64,000 nucleotides of DNA from Desulfopila aestuarii DSM 18488. GTDB lineage: Bacteria > Desulfobacterota > Desulfobulbia > Desulfobulbales > Desulfocapsaceae. The notes below the pieces were generated by a model that was not told the origin of the DNA, did not search any database, and was given only the letters and a program-made list of their open reading frames with translations. Shown one piece after another: positions 26,978 to 36,974 of this stretch; positions within the stretch are counted from its first letter, which is position 1, and each line of letters begins with the position of its first letter. The stretch spans positions 1-64,000 of the forward strand of contig NZ_FRFE01000011.1 of assembly GCF_900143695.1 (NCBI RefSeq), read 5' to 3'. The translations under genes were made by a program, and so were the position numbers.

Positions 26978-28438
26978 TCAGTGACCGATCATCGCAGGAA
27001 TACCTGGCAACATGCCGACGATGGCCATGGCGATGGTGCTGACCAGCAGGGCCATACCCGGGATTATCAATTTGTCAGCAATGTTCAGCTTTTTCGGACG
27101 ATCTTTGTCGCCGATCATACCGTTATTGTCGAGGAACATGGTGAGTGCCCAACCGAAGACCGGATTGACGATGGCAGAGGCAAAGATACAGATACCGGCA
27201 GACTGGGTGTCTTTGGTGTCCTGTACCATCTCCATTCCGGCTTCAAGAAGCGGAAGGTAAACGCCAACCAGAAGGGCGATAGAGAGTACTGGTCGCCAGA
27301 CTGCGATATCCATTGGGAAACCGGCGATGGCAACCGTGATGGAGAGAATGCCGGTAGCGATCGCTCCGCCGGGGATCGGGCGTTTGGCGATTGCCGCCGG
27401 AATCATATAGGTGCCCCAGGATGAGGTGATGCAGCCGCTGCCGAAGAAGGCTGAAACAACTTGGCGAAGAGAGCAGCCGATCATGGTGTCATCGACATCC
27501 ATCAACACATTGGTCGCTTTTTTGGGGTAATTCATCTCCTGGAAGATGCGGTGACCAAGAAAGTCTGGAGACCACATGGCCACAGCGAGAATGGCGAACG
27601 GCAAAGACGAAATGATGTGGGAGATCCCTGGCATACCAAGTTTCCAGCCGGTGTCATCGCCCCACCAGTAGAAAGGGTTGAAAGAGGGAAGGCCGGGTGT
27701 GGTGGTGAACTCGAAAGGCGCACCAAGAATGAGGGCTGTCACCGCTGCCAGGCCGGAGCAGATAGGGATGGCCAGCCAGCGCTTTTTCATCCTCGCCAGC
27801 ATGGCATAGAGCGCCAGGTTAACGATCAATACTACCAAGGCCACATAGCCCATTTCAATAGATTCCGCCCATTTTCGCATGGCACCGACTTGGCCAATTG
27901 TGCCGATGGCGCCAAGATAAACAAGGAGCCCGCCAGCCACGCCCTGACTGGTAACGTTGACGAGACGAGAACCGCCTTTGGTTATGCTGAGAATAAGACC
28001 GAATATGGCGATAAGAGCCCCTAGAGCAAGAGGATGGGTGCCGGAGACAGCCATCAGCGGGATGAGCGGCATCATCGGTCCATGAATGCCGGCCAGGTTG
28101 GCCCGGGGATTAAACAGACCAGAGAACAGGATAACAAAGAAAACACACACTACCAGCATGTCGACGCGGACGTTTTCGACGATAAAAGCCGTATCGAGGC
28201 CGTACGCCGTGGCGAAGGCGTTGGTGATAGCTGTACACATGACCGTAAGGCCAATGGTGCCGGCAATAGCCGGAATCAGGTCTTCAAGTTCAAAATTGAA
28301 GTCGCGGCCGGGAAGGTTCAGTCCCCAGCGCTTTGGCTTCATGATCGTGAGTTCATGATCCAGATACTCGGAACGGGTTGAGAACTCGCCGGATTTTTTT
28401 CGCAATGTTCTGTAACTTTGCGAATCTGCATTCTGCAT
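26978..28438 (-). CDS. DUF3360 membrane protein, probable transporter
   Basis: The ATG at 28438 is preferred to an upstream TTG because GGAG precedes it by nine bases. The 486-residue protein has a polar N-terminus (SYRTLRKKSGEFSTRSEYLD and HELTIMKPKRWGLNLPGRDF), then about 12 to 14 membrane helices. Features such as GIHGPMMPLIPLMAVSGTHP, GPVNVTSQ-type helix breaks and GSGCITSSWGTYMIPAAIAK suggest an inverted-repeat fold like that of SulP or nucleobase transporters. I recognise the family as DUF3360, whose substrate is not established. It is monocistronic, with a terminator after it and an operator-like palindrome upstream. Confidence 0.7.
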   Translation of the reverse strand: MQNADSQSYRTLRKKSGEFSTRSEYLDHELTIMKPKRWGLNLPGRDFNFELEDLIPAIAGTIGLTVMCTAITNAFATAYGLDTAFIVENVRVDMLVVCVFFVILFSGLFNPRANLAGIHGPMMPLIPLMAVSGTHPLALGALIAIFGLILSITKGGSRLVNVTSQGVAGGLLVYLGAIGTIGQVGAMRKWAESIEMGYVALVVLIVNLALYAMLARMKKRWLAIPICSGLAAVTALILGAPFEFTTTPGLPSFNPFYWWGDDTGWKLGMPGISHIISSLPFAILAVAMWSPDFLGHRIFQEMNYPKKATNVLMDVDDTMIGCSLRQVVSAFFGSGCITSSWGTYMIPAAIAKRPIPGGAIATGILSITVAIAGFPMDIAVWRPVLSIALLVGVYLPLLEAGMEMVQDTKDTQSAGICIFASAIVNPVFGWALTMFLDNNGMIGDKDRPKKLNIADKLIIPGMALLVSTIAMAIVGMLPGIPAMIGH

Positions 28439-28491
28439 GACTACACTCTCCAAAAAAATATACGTAATAATCTTGAGGTCGCCGCACCCCT

Positions 28492-28513
28492 TTTGCTGAC
28501 AGACGTCAGCAAA
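28492..28513 (-). promoter_or_regulatory. Perfect palindrome in DUF3360 leader
   Basis: TTTGCTGAC (28492-28500) and GTCAGCAAA (28505-28513) flank four bases. It lies about 55 bases before the start codon, on the 5' side of the mRNA. It could be an operator or a leader hairpin. Confidence 0.5.
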
Positions 28514-28613
28514 TTACAGGAATGGGGTAACCGGTAAACTTTGCATGAAGTTCGACCAAAAAACTGTGGTGGCGTAGCTTGCCATTGAGGTGGTCCAAAA
28601 TCGCGCAGATGTA

Positions 28614-28630
28614 TTTTGGTACGACCAAAA
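28614..28630. promoter_or_regulatory. GntR/FadR-type operator upstream of DUF3360 gene
   Basis: TTTTGGT-ACG-ACCAAAA is a perfect palindrome of the TGGTnnnACCA class bound by FadR-subfamily GntR regulators such as PdhR, LldR and GlcC. Half sites with GACCAAAA (about 28555) and GGTCCAAAA (about 28591) lie nearby. No GntR gene is in the window, so binding is inference. Confidence 0.45.
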
Positions 28631-29353
28631 CCACAGAAGTGAAGCCATTATCTCAGGATGTGGTCTGAGTAAATGGTCCAATGTTTCAAATAAACAAGAG
28701 AAATTGCTGGTATTGTGACCAGCAACATTCCCGGCTATAGCGGATGACAGCAGGACAACGTTGATGTATGACTCGTATTCTCAGTAGAGATATCGCTAGT
28801 TAATCTAACAACATAAGAAATGCTGACAATTGAGAAAAACAATAAGATCAGCAGGAAATATGATTGTTATGTCCGATTAATGGTGGGGCAATTCACTGGC
28901 ATGAATAGCAAAACGGACGTCCTAGCAGACACAAGAGTGTCACGATGTGGTCCTATTTATGATCGAAAATAGTAAAACTGTCAATATAAAAAAGCCGAAT
29001 TAAATGATACCAATTTGGTTTTTAACTCATATTGTTAAGCATAAAATGCTAGGAAATACTGCATTATATGTGATGAGTGCTCTGGTGATCGCCGTATGTA
29101 TTACCATGGTACCAATAATGGTTTTGGCAGCATGCGCCAGGTTTTGTGCATGGAGTAGAGTAGATGATCTACTACGAGTAATCAAAAGGGGATGGGCTTG
29201 AATTTTAACCCGTTGGGGCATTGTCAGGTAAAACCGGGTTTCCGGATTTCGATCAGGGGGTGTAAGTGGTTAGGCTGCCAGTGATGTCAGAAGAGTCGAA
29301 ATGAAAGGAAGCGCTCCGAAGGAGGGAGTAATTTTGTCTGGTGCAAAGGGTAA

Positions 29354-29398
29354 CGAAAAAAAAAAGCTGCGCCACGGAGTCCCCGTGGTGAGGAGCAG
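29354..29398 (-). terminator. Terminator after the HD-domain gene
   Basis: On the minus strand CTGCTCCTCACCACGG and CCGTGGCGCAG form a GC-rich stem (core CCACGG/CCGTGG) followed by ten or more T residues. It lies directly after the stop codon at 29401. Confidence 0.85.
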
Positions 29399-29400
29399 TG

Positions 29401-30039
29401 CTAAAGCGATGGTTGAGCGGAAGCGACAGGCTCGAGAGGCGGATATTGCAGTGTTCCTGCCGACTCTTCTGCGAGAAGGTTGGGGATATCGGCGGGCGAG
29501 AAGTCGAGGCGGGCAAAGAGATGCTTTTCCAAAGTTCTGCAGGCCGCGAAGTTCTTTATGATAAGTGCTTCATTGCGCTGGCTGTTGTTGGCATATTTTT
29601 CAAGGATATAGTCAAGCCGTTCGTCAAGACTGACCACCTGATCGTGTTTGACCCTTTTGTCAGCATAGAACACCAGCTCAACGGCATTGAACTCGCCCCG
29701 TTGATAGCGATTTGGCTCGAAGTCTGAGAGAATCACATGGTTGGCGACAATCTCGGCAATGTCCATATACCCCAACTCCTCGCAGAGAACCGCGCCCACG
29801 TCGGCATGTCGGCAGCCCTCATCAAGGCATTTACTCTTGGCGATATCGTGGAGCAGGGCACCGGCTATCACCAGCTCTCGCTGTGGAACAGCCCCAGCTC
29901 GCCCGGCGTTGTCCAGCTGCCTATGTAGGAACTCAGCAACCCGGGCCACCATAAACGAGTGGCAGCGGATGTTTTCCCACATGGAAAACGTTTCCATTAA
30001 TTCAAGGCAACGAGCAACGTCAGGGATAATCTTGTTCAT
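29401..30039 (-). CDS. HD-domain phosphohydrolase
   Basis: A 212-residue HD-superfamily protein. The metal ligands are visible as CHSFMVARVAEFL (first His), LVIAGALLHDIAKSKCLDEG (HD pair) and a later EIVANHVILSDF and ADKRVKHDQVVSLDERLDY. This is the arrangement of small HD hydrolases acting on nucleotides. The gene lies 48 bases downstream of hemE and ends the ahbD-hemE transcript. The last 40 residues are low in conservation. The substrate is not known and there is no clear link to heme. Confidence 0.78.
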   Translation of the reverse strand: MNKIIPDVARCLELMETFSMWENIRCHSFMVARVAEFLHRQLDNAGRAGAVPQRELVIAGALLHDIAKSKCLDEGCRHADVGAVLCEELGYMDIAEIVANHVILSDFEPNRYQRGEFNAVELVFYADKRVKHDQVVSLDERLDYILEKYANNSQRNEALIIKNFAACRTLEKHLFARLDFSPADIPNLLAEESAGTLQYPPLEPVASAQPSL

Positions 30040-30087
30040 AAATACAATGCAGATGGGCGGGGGAGGACCCCGCCCAAGGTGAAAGAT

Positions 30088-31107
30088 TTATCGGGCGCTC
30101 AGTTCATGAACCAGCTCTACAGCCAGTTTGGCCTGTGCCGGAGGTGTAAACTGGTGAATGCCGTGACCAAGGTTGAAGATGTGGCCATGGGCGCCCCGGG
30201 CATCATTGAGAAGATTTTGGATACGTGATTTCAGTTTGTCCTTGGGCAGCAGGAGAGCAAAGGGATCAATGTTGCCCTGAACCGCTTTTTTGCCGACTTT
30301 GGCAATAGCGTCCTTGATATTGATTCGCCAGTCGAGCCCGATAACGTCAGCACCTGAACGAACCGAGTAGTCTAGAAGGGTTGCCCCGTTATTAGCAAAA
30401 TAGATAAGTGGAATATCATACGACTTGAGACTGGCAAGAATCCTGGTTATATACGGAAATGCAAACTCCTCGAAATCACATGGCGCGAGGACTCCTGCCC
30501 ATGAATCGAAAAGTTGGAGTGCCTGGGCACCAGCCCTGGCCTGGGCCTGCAGGTAAAGAATCGTGGCCTCTGTAATCTTCTCCATCAGTGCATGGAAGAG
30601 TTCCGGCTGGGTGTACATCAGCTTCTTGGTTTCCCAGAAGGTTTTCGAGCTGCCGCCCTCGATCAGATACGTGGCGCAGGTGAAGGGTGCGCCGGCAAAG
30701 CCGATCAGCGGCACTTTCAGCTCTTTTCTCAAAAGACGGATAGTCTCCATAACAAAGCCGGTAGCCTCATCCGGGTCCGGGATGACGAGCATATCCAAGG
30801 CCTTGGCATCGCGAATGGTGGTGGCGAAAATGGGACCTTTGCCTTCGTGGAAATCCAAAGGAGCTCCCATCGCCTCCATCAGAATCAGGATATCGGAAAA
30901 GAGAATAGCAGCATCCATGCCCAGAATGTCGATTGGCTGCAGGGTGACCTCAACGCAGAGTTCAGGAGATTTGCAGAGTTCAAGGAAAGTGACGTTGCCA
31001 CGTACCTTCTGATACTCTGGGAGGTAACGGCCGGCCTGTCGCATCATCCAGATGGGTGTGTAATCGGTTTTCTCGCCCCTGCAGGCCTTTAGAAATGTGT
31101 CGTTCAT
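30088..31107 (-). CDS. hemE: Uroporphyrinogen decarboxylase
   Basis: Decarboxylates the four acetate groups of uroporphyrinogen III to give coproporphyrinogen III, in the cytoplasm. The signature near the N-terminus is TPIWMMRQAGRYLPEYQKVR, with the substrate-binding Arg residues. Further motifs are DAAILFSDILILMEAMGAPL with the catalytic Asp, GFAGAPFTCATYLIEGGSSK, LQLFDSWAGVLAPCDFEEFA and, at the end, FNLGHGIHQFTPPAQAKLAV. The length of 339 residues is normal. GGGGGAG precedes the ATG. It lies 60 bases downstream of an AhbD-type gene. Confidence 0.96.
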   Translation of the reverse strand: MNDTFLKACRGEKTDYTPIWMMRQAGRYLPEYQKVRGNVTFLELCKSPELCVEVTLQPIDILGMDAAILFSDILILMEAMGAPLDFHEGKGPIFATTIRDAKALDMLVIPDPDEATGFVMETIRLLRKELKVPLIGFAGAPFTCATYLIEGGSSKTFWETKKLMYTQPELFHALMEKITEATILYLQAQARAGAQALQLFDSWAGVLAPCDFEEFAFPYITRILASLKSYDIPLIYFANNGATLLDYSVRSGADVIGLDWRINIKDAIAKVGKKAVQGNIDPFALLLPKDKLKSRIQNLLNDARGAHGHIFNLGHGIHQFTPPAQAKLAVELVHELSAR

Positions 31108-31167
31108 GCTCCCCCTTTTCCGGGTTGTTGTTTTTCGTGTTGTGAATTTAAGCTTCTTATCGGCTGG

Positions 31168-32244
31168 TTATAAACTGTCGCCAGTATTCTGTGCTTTTCT
31201 TGGAGTATAGCTGCAGAACGGTTCCTGGGCAAGAAAATCACCGGTCATGGCGTAGGATCTGGCTCGGCATCCGCCGCAGACGCCCACATACTCGCACTGG
31301 CCGCAGTTACCCTTATAGCTTTTGAAATCACGAAGCTGCAGAAAGAGCTCAGACTGTTCCCAGATATCCTTGAACGGGGTGGTTTTGACGTTACCGGCGG
31401 ATTTCGGAAAATAGCTGCAGGGTAGCACCTGGCCATCAACGTCGATCAGGCAGATAAGTTGGCCGGCCAGGCATCCTTTCGAGCCACCGGTGGAAAATTT
31501 CAGGTTACGGCGTTTAAAGGTTTCACCCTCTTCCTTGGCTTTTTGACGGACGATCCGGTAATAGTGTGGGGCGCAAGTGGGGCGCATCAGCAGCTCATTT
31601 TCCTCTTTTTCCACATTATAATGCCACTCAAGAATCTCGTCATAGAGCTTTTCCGGTATGAGTTCACTCATGATATCCTCGCCACGACCGGTGGGTACAA
31701 TCATGAACATATACCAGGCGGTTGCGCCAAGGCCCTTGACCAGTTTATAGATTTCAGGGATCTCTTTCTGGTTGCGGACGGTAAACGAGGAGTTAACCAG
31801 AAAGGGAATGGAATGTTTGTTGAAAAGTTCGATGGCCTTCATGGTTCCATCAAAGGCGCCTTTCTGGTTGCGGAAGTTGTCGTGAGTTTCGGCACATGCC
31901 CCGTCGAGGCTGAGTGACACCATGCGAATTTCCGATTCCTTGATTTTCTCACATACCTCTTCGGTTACCAAAGTCCCGTTGGTGGCAAGACACATCCGGA
32001 AACCAAGATCGGTGCCGTAACGGGCTATGTCGAACACATCTTTTCTCAGCAGCGGTTCACCACCCGAGAGGACCATCACCGGGCTGGCGTAGGAGGCAAT
32101 ATCGTCCAGGATTTTTTTTGCCTCGTCCAGAGTGAAATCCGGGTGTTCTATGGCCTCAAGTTCTGAGGATGAGCGGCAATGCACGCATTTCAGGTTGCAG
32201 CGTCGGGTGATCTCCCAGGCTATCCATTTGGGTTCAAAATCCAT
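31168..32244 (-). CDS. ahbD: AhbD-type radical SAM/SPASM heme synthase
   Basis: The ATG at 32244 has AGGAG seven bases before it; a longer frame to 32316 has none. The 358 residues begin [20 protein letters not shown], with the radical SAM CxxxCxxC motif and the CxHCR form typical of AhbD rather than the CxHCY of AhbC/Nir[16 protein letters not shown] is the SAM-binding GGEP. The centre contains [20 protein letters not shown], and the C-terminal SPASM Cys cluster is [19 protein letters not shown]...[17 protein letters not shown]. AhbD oxidatively decarboxylates Fe-coproporphyrin III to heme b without oxygen. Adjacency to hemE supports a heme role. A different peptide- or porphyrin-modifying rSAM is less likely. 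Confidence 0.75.
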   Translation of the reverse strand: MDFEPKWIAWEITRRCNLKCVHCRSSSELEAIEHPDFTLDEAKKILDDIASYASPVMVLSGGEPLLRKDVFDIARYGTDLGFRMCLATNGTLVTEEVCEKIKESEIRMVSLSLDGACAETHDNFRNQKGAFDGTMKAIELFNKHSIPFLVNSSFTVRNQKEIPEIYKLVKGLGATAWYMFMIVPTGRGEDIMSELIPEKLYDEILEWHYNVEKEENELLMRPTCAPHYYRIVRQKAKEEGETFKRRNLKFSTGGSKGCLAGQLICLIDVDGQVLPCSYFPKSAGNVKTTPFKDIWEQSELFLQLRDFKSYKGNCGQCEYVGVCGGCRARSYAMTGDFLAQEPFCSYTPRKAQNTGDSL

Positions 32245-32715
32245 TCGATGACTCCTCGTAAAAAAACGATACCGTTCGGGCCGTAAAGTCCCCACGTGCT
32301 GCGCGGAACATGGCAATAAGAGTTTACTTCAGCTTTGCAATGTTAAGCACTTTGGGGCAAAAATAAAGCGGGCTTTGGATCTTAGTAATTCTCTTTTTTG
32401 GCTTTTTATGCTCTGTAATGTGAGAAAATATAATGGAGACTCTCATCAAGAAACAGAAAAACACAGTGTTACCCGAGAATGTGAAGTAGTTCGTAATGTA
32501 TAGAATATTGATCCAATTTGGTCATTTTGCCCCAATTTTGTTGGTAAATTGGCAGTGGTCGGCTATATTCTCGGTTTTCCAGAGCCCTTTATTAATTGAG
32601 ACTAATGTCATATAGTAGGCTCGATCATCAGGACGCTAAGACGCCTCCAGTGCGTCTATCATACCAGAGTAATGCGGGGCTGGAACCAGCTCTGCCACAC
32701 CAGTTGGAAAGAATC
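32245..32715. other. Intergenic region between divergent ahbD and hisD
   Basis: About 470 AT-rich bases. Toward hisD there are two small hairpins: AGACGC/GCGTCT (32639-32657) and GCTGG/CCAGC (32679-32690), which would sit in a hisD leader. The hisD frame is open upstream to 32596, but that extension has no family homology. No tRNA or riboswitch was recognised. Confidence 0.45.
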
Positions 32716-34020
32716 ATGATTATTACACCTGTCACCACAGACAGCCCCAAGGGGCAGGAAATCGTTGCCAGTTTACTGCAGCGGTTTCAGACCACAGACA
32801 GTTCTTGCCAGGATGCTGTGGCGGATATATTGCAAGCGGTTCGCATGCGAAAAAATGCGGCGGTGGTTGAGTATGGGCGCCGTTTTGATGCACCGAATCT
32901 CACCGCTGAAGAACTGGAAGTGAGCGCTGCCGAGTTGCAGGCTGCCTATGATATAGTTGGCGATGATTTTCTCGAGACCCTGACCCTTGCGATTGAAAGG
33001 ATCCAGTCCTTTCACGAGCGGGAAATGGAGGACTCCTGGCTGCAGACCAGAGACGACGGCACCATTGTTGGTCGCCTGGTGCGGCCTGTCGATTCTGCCG
33101 GGCTTTACGTTCCGGGTGGACAGGGGGGCTCAACGCCTTTGGTCTCCTCTGTTTTGATGAATGGTATTCCCGCCGGCATCGCTGGCGTCACAGAGCGGGT
33201 GATGGTGACTCCACCTGATACAGATGGCAAGGTGAATCCATATCTCCTTGTTGCCGCTCAGGAGATCGGTATAACGCGGATCTTCAAGGCTGGATCCGCC
33301 TGGGCCATTGCGGCTCTGGCCTATGGCACCGAGACTATTCCCAAGGTGGATGTGATCGTCGGGCCGGGTAACCAATACGTGACTGAGGCAAAGCGTCTTG
33401 TTTCCGGCATGGTGCGGATAGATATGATCGCCGGTCCTTCCGAGGTTCTGATTGTAACCGATGAGACGGCCAAGGTGGAAAATGTGGCAGCGGATATGCT
33501 GGCCCAGGCTGAGCACGATACCCTGGCGCTCGCCGTGGTGGTGACCACCGATGCGAATTTAGCCGCAGCGATTCCGGCAGAGCTGGAGCGACAGCTGGCA
33601 ACCCTTTCTCGGGAGGGTATTGCCAGGACATCGCTTGCTGACAAGGGTGTGATTCTGGTGGCGGCGGATATGGAAGAGGCGATTGCTCTAGCCAATGATA
33701 TCGCCATTGAACACCTGGAGTTGATGATCACCGATCCCTGGAGCTGGGTCCCACACGTGCGGCATGCCGGTGCTATTTTCCTCGGCAGCCACACTCCGGA
33801 AGCGGCAGGCGATTATCTAGCAGGACCTAATCATGTCTTGCCCACCATGGGCACCGCCCGGTTTGCCTCAGCGCTCGGGGTTGAGACCTTTTTGAAAAAG
33901 AGTTCGATAATCAGTTATTCTGAAAAAGCGCTGGCTGCGGATAGTCGACATATTCAGCTACTGGCCAACCTTGAAGGGCTTACCGCCCACGCTAACTCTG
34001 TTGCGGTGCGGACAAGGTAG
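32716..34020 (+). CDS. hisD: Histidinol dehydrogenase
   Basis: Carries out the last two steps of histidine synthesis, oxidising L-histidinol to histidine with two NAD+. The ATG at 32716 follows GGAAAG and gives the usual 434 residues. Motifs include VRPVDSAGLYVPGGQGGSTP, GPGNQYVTEAKRLVSGMVRI, MIAGPSEVLIVTDETA, DMLAQAEHDTLALAV with the zinc-binding Gln/His, EHLELMITDPWSW, and the closing AGDYLAGPNHVLPTMGTARF. It is the first gene of a plus-strand run with rsmG; only five bases separate the two. Other his genes are not nearby. Confidence 0.96.
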   Translation: MIITPVTTDSPKGQEIVASLLQRFQTTDSSCQDAVADILQAVRMRKNAAVVEYGRRFDAPNLTAEELEVSAAELQAAYDIVGDDFLETLTLAIERIQSFHEREMEDSWLQTRDDGTIVGRLVRPVDSAGLYVPGGQGGSTPLVSSVLMNGIPAGIAGVTERVMVTPPDTDGKVNPYLLVAAQEIGITRIFKAGSAWAIAALAYGTETIPKVDVIVGPGNQYVTEAKRLVSGMVRIDMIAGPSEVLIVTDETAKVENVAADMLAQAEHDTLALAVVVTTDANLAAAIPAELERQLATLSREGIARTSLADKGVILVAADMEEAIALANDIAIEHLELMITDPWSWVPHVRHAGAIFLGSHTPEAAGDYLAGPNHVLPTMGTARFASALGVETFLKKSSIISYSEKALAADSRHIQLLANLEGLTAHANSVAVRTR

Positions 34021-34025
34021 TTTTT

Positions 34026-34721
34026 GTGGCTGATAAAAAACAGGACCTATTTATTGTCAAGTTGCGGCAGGGATTAGCCGCGCTGGCAATCGATGTGAAT
34101 GACACAGGGATTGATCGGCTCTACCGTTATTTTCTTGAACTGAAAAAGTGGAGCACCAGAGTCAATCTCATTGCCAAAGGGAGTACGGATGATCAGATCA
34201 TCGAGAACCATTTTCTCGATTCCCTGACCCTTTTGCCTCTGCTTTTGGAAAAGAATGTCCATTTGCTCGATATCGGAACCGGCGCTGGTTTTCCTGGCTT
34301 GGTGCTGAAAGCGGCTTTTCCAAAAATGACTATCACCCTGGTCGAGCCCAGGCTGAAGCGCGTATCTTTTCTCAGACATGTGGCACGAACTCTGGAACTA
34401 ACGAATGTCACGGTGCAGGCCTGCCGGGTTGAAGATGAGAATGTATTGCCGGGAGATGCGCCCTATACTCACATCACCAGTAGGGCGGTTACCGATATCG
34501 CCGGATTTCTTGATATGACCGCCCGTTTTAACAATCCTGGTCTGGAAGTTATCTGCATGAAAGGTCCAAAATGGTCTGAAGAGCTGGATGGTGCCAGGGC
34601 TGTGCTGGAAAAGCTTCATTATGTGAGGACTGCTACCTTTTCCCATGAGTTGCCGGTGTCCCGGGCAGAACGTACTTTGCTTGTTTTTTCCAGGGAGAAA
34701 TACTCGGAGGGCGCCGGGTAA
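34026..34721 (+). CDS. rsmG: 16S rRNA (guanine-527-N7)-methyltransferase
   Basis: Methylates G527 in the 530 loop of 16S rRNA. Starts with GTG at 34026, five bases after hisD. The 231 residues match RsmG/GidB: LKKWSTRVNLIAKGSTDDQI, ENHFLDSLTLLPLLLEKNV, the SAM-binding LLDIGTGAGFPGLVLKAAFP, ITLVEPRLKRVSFLRHVART and HITSRAVTDIAGFL with the conserved SRA. Close spacing shows co-transcription with hisD. There is no mnmG beside it, unlike in many genomes where gidA and gidB are linked. Confidence 0.94.
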   Translation: MADKKQDLFIVKLRQGLAALAIDVNDTGIDRLYRYFLELKKWSTRVNLIAKGSTDDQIIENHFLDSLTLLPLLLEKNVHLLDIGTGAGFPGLVLKAAFPKMTITLVEPRLKRVSFLRHVARTLELTNVTVQACRVEDENVLPGDAPYTHITSRAVTDIAGFLDMTARFNNPGLEVICMKGPKWSEELDGARAVLEKLHYVRTATFSHELPVSRAERTLLVFSREKYSEGAG

Positions 34722-34830
34722 ATACCTGGCGAATCAGGTGGGTTTCTGATATAAATACACCCCGGTTCACGGTAATTCTGTGGACTAAAAGATTATAATA
34801 CATGTCCGAATTGAACGGATCTGCACATAG

Positions 34831-35916
<1,086 letters not shown>

Positions 35917-35975
35917 TCGTATCGTTCGATCTGACAGGGGTGGTTGTGTCGCCTCGGGAGTTGTAAAAAGACAAG

Positions 35976-36908
35976 ATGGCCCAGACTAACGATCTCATTC
36001 TCGTTGCCAATCAAGCTTCTCTGGAGCTAGGCAGAAAGGTCGCCGGATACCTCGGCGTGCCGTTTTCGGAAATGATCCGCAAGACTTTTGCCGACGGTGA
36101 ATGTTATCACGCCTTTCCTCAGTCGATAGCCGGCAGTGATCTGATCATTGTCGGCGCAACACCTGGCGAGGCGGACTACCAGGAACTGCTCGACCTCATC
36201 CAGGGGGGCAGGTATTGGAACGCTGCCTCTGTGAATGTGGTTATCCCCTACCTTGGCTACTCCACCATGGAGCGTGCTAAGCCCTCTTCCTATGAAATCC
36301 CCAAAGGCATCACCCGTACCCGTCAGATGTTCCGGACCCGGCCCGATTTTGTTGCCTTTGTCGATCTCCATTCAGAGGCAGTTTTGCACGCCCATGCTGG
36401 CGAGATCCGAACCCATCATGTTTGGACCGATAAGCTGGTGGTAGAGAAAATCCGTACCAGTGACCTAAACAACTATGTGCTGGTCTCTCCCGATTACGGT
36501 TTTTCAAAGCGGGTTGCCCGATTGGCCAGGTTGCTCGATTGCCCCCACACCGCCGCCGACAAAGACCGCTATGATACAGATAAGACTATAGTTGGTCAGA
36601 TATCGAGCGTTGTGCGGGGGAAAACTGCCATCATCTGCGATGATATGATCAGGACCGGTGGCTCGATCTTGCAGACTGCTTCCAGATGTCTTGAGGCAGG
36701 CGCAAAGGATGTGGCGGTGATGGCTACCCATCTGGTATTGGCGGGTGACGCCATGGAAAAATTTGCAGCCAGTCCCGTGAGCCGGATTATCGGGTCTGAC
36801 ACCTATCCTGGACGCCAGACGGGCGGATTCCTTGATGTGTATTCCGTCGCACCTTTGCTTGCCGAAGTGTTGCAGAGCCATCTGCAATTGAGCGAGAGGT
36901 TTGCCTGA
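35976..36908 (+). CDS. Divergent ribose-phosphate pyrophosphokinase-like protein
   Basis: A 310-residue member of the PRPP synthetase family by overall pattern: KTFADGECYHAFPQSIAGSD, VNVVIPYLGYSTMERAKPSS, FVAFVDLHSEAVLHAHAGEI, VLVSPDYGFSKRVARLARLL, DKDRYDTDKT, and a PRPP-binding loop AIICDDMIRTGGSILQTASR. Departures from the norm are clear: the ATP-loop RQDRK becomes TMERAK, the PRPP loop DDMIDTAGT is DDMIRTGGS, and the segment after it does not match the usual GGRxP stretch. It may be a real but distinct PRPP synthetase class or a relative with another substrate. It lies after leuB (59 bases) and 66 bases before the fusion gene. Confidence 0.75.
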   Translation: MAQTNDLILVANQASLELGRKVAGYLGVPFSEMIRKTFADGECYHAFPQSIAGSDLIIVGATPGEADYQELLDLIQGGRYWNAASVNVVIPYLGYSTMERAKPSSYEIPKGITRTRQMFRTRPDFVAFVDLHSEAVLHAHAGEIRTHHVWTDKLVVEKIRTSDLNNYVLVSPDYGFSKRVARLARLLDCPHTAADKDRYDTDKTIVGQISSVVRGKTAIICDDMIRTGGSILQTASRCLEAGAKDVAVMATHLVLAGDAMEKFAASPVSRIIGSDTYPGRQTGGFLDVYSVAPLLAEVLQSHLQLSERFA

Positions 36909-36974
36909 CCACGAGGATCTCATGAGAGAACCCTGGTTGCCGTGCCGCAATAAGCAGGCAGGTTTGAAAGAGTC

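Larger units (their letters stand above)
28439..29353. other. Long intergenic region upstream of the DUF3360 gene
   Basis: More than 900 bases without a convincing gene. The part next to the DUF3360 start has two palindromes listed separately. The part around 28650-29350 is AT-rich; a 65-codon frame at 29004-29201 lacks a ribosome site. No RNA gene was recognised. Confidence 0.45.

Noticed and set aside
29004-29201. 65-codon frame with a hydrophobic stretch, possible small membrane protein
   Set aside because: No Shine-Dalgarno, isolated in a long AT-rich gap; hydrophobicity alone is not enough.
32600-32700. tRNA-like sequence ending in CCA before hisD
   Set aside because: No anticodon or T-arm could be assembled; only two unrelated small hairpins.
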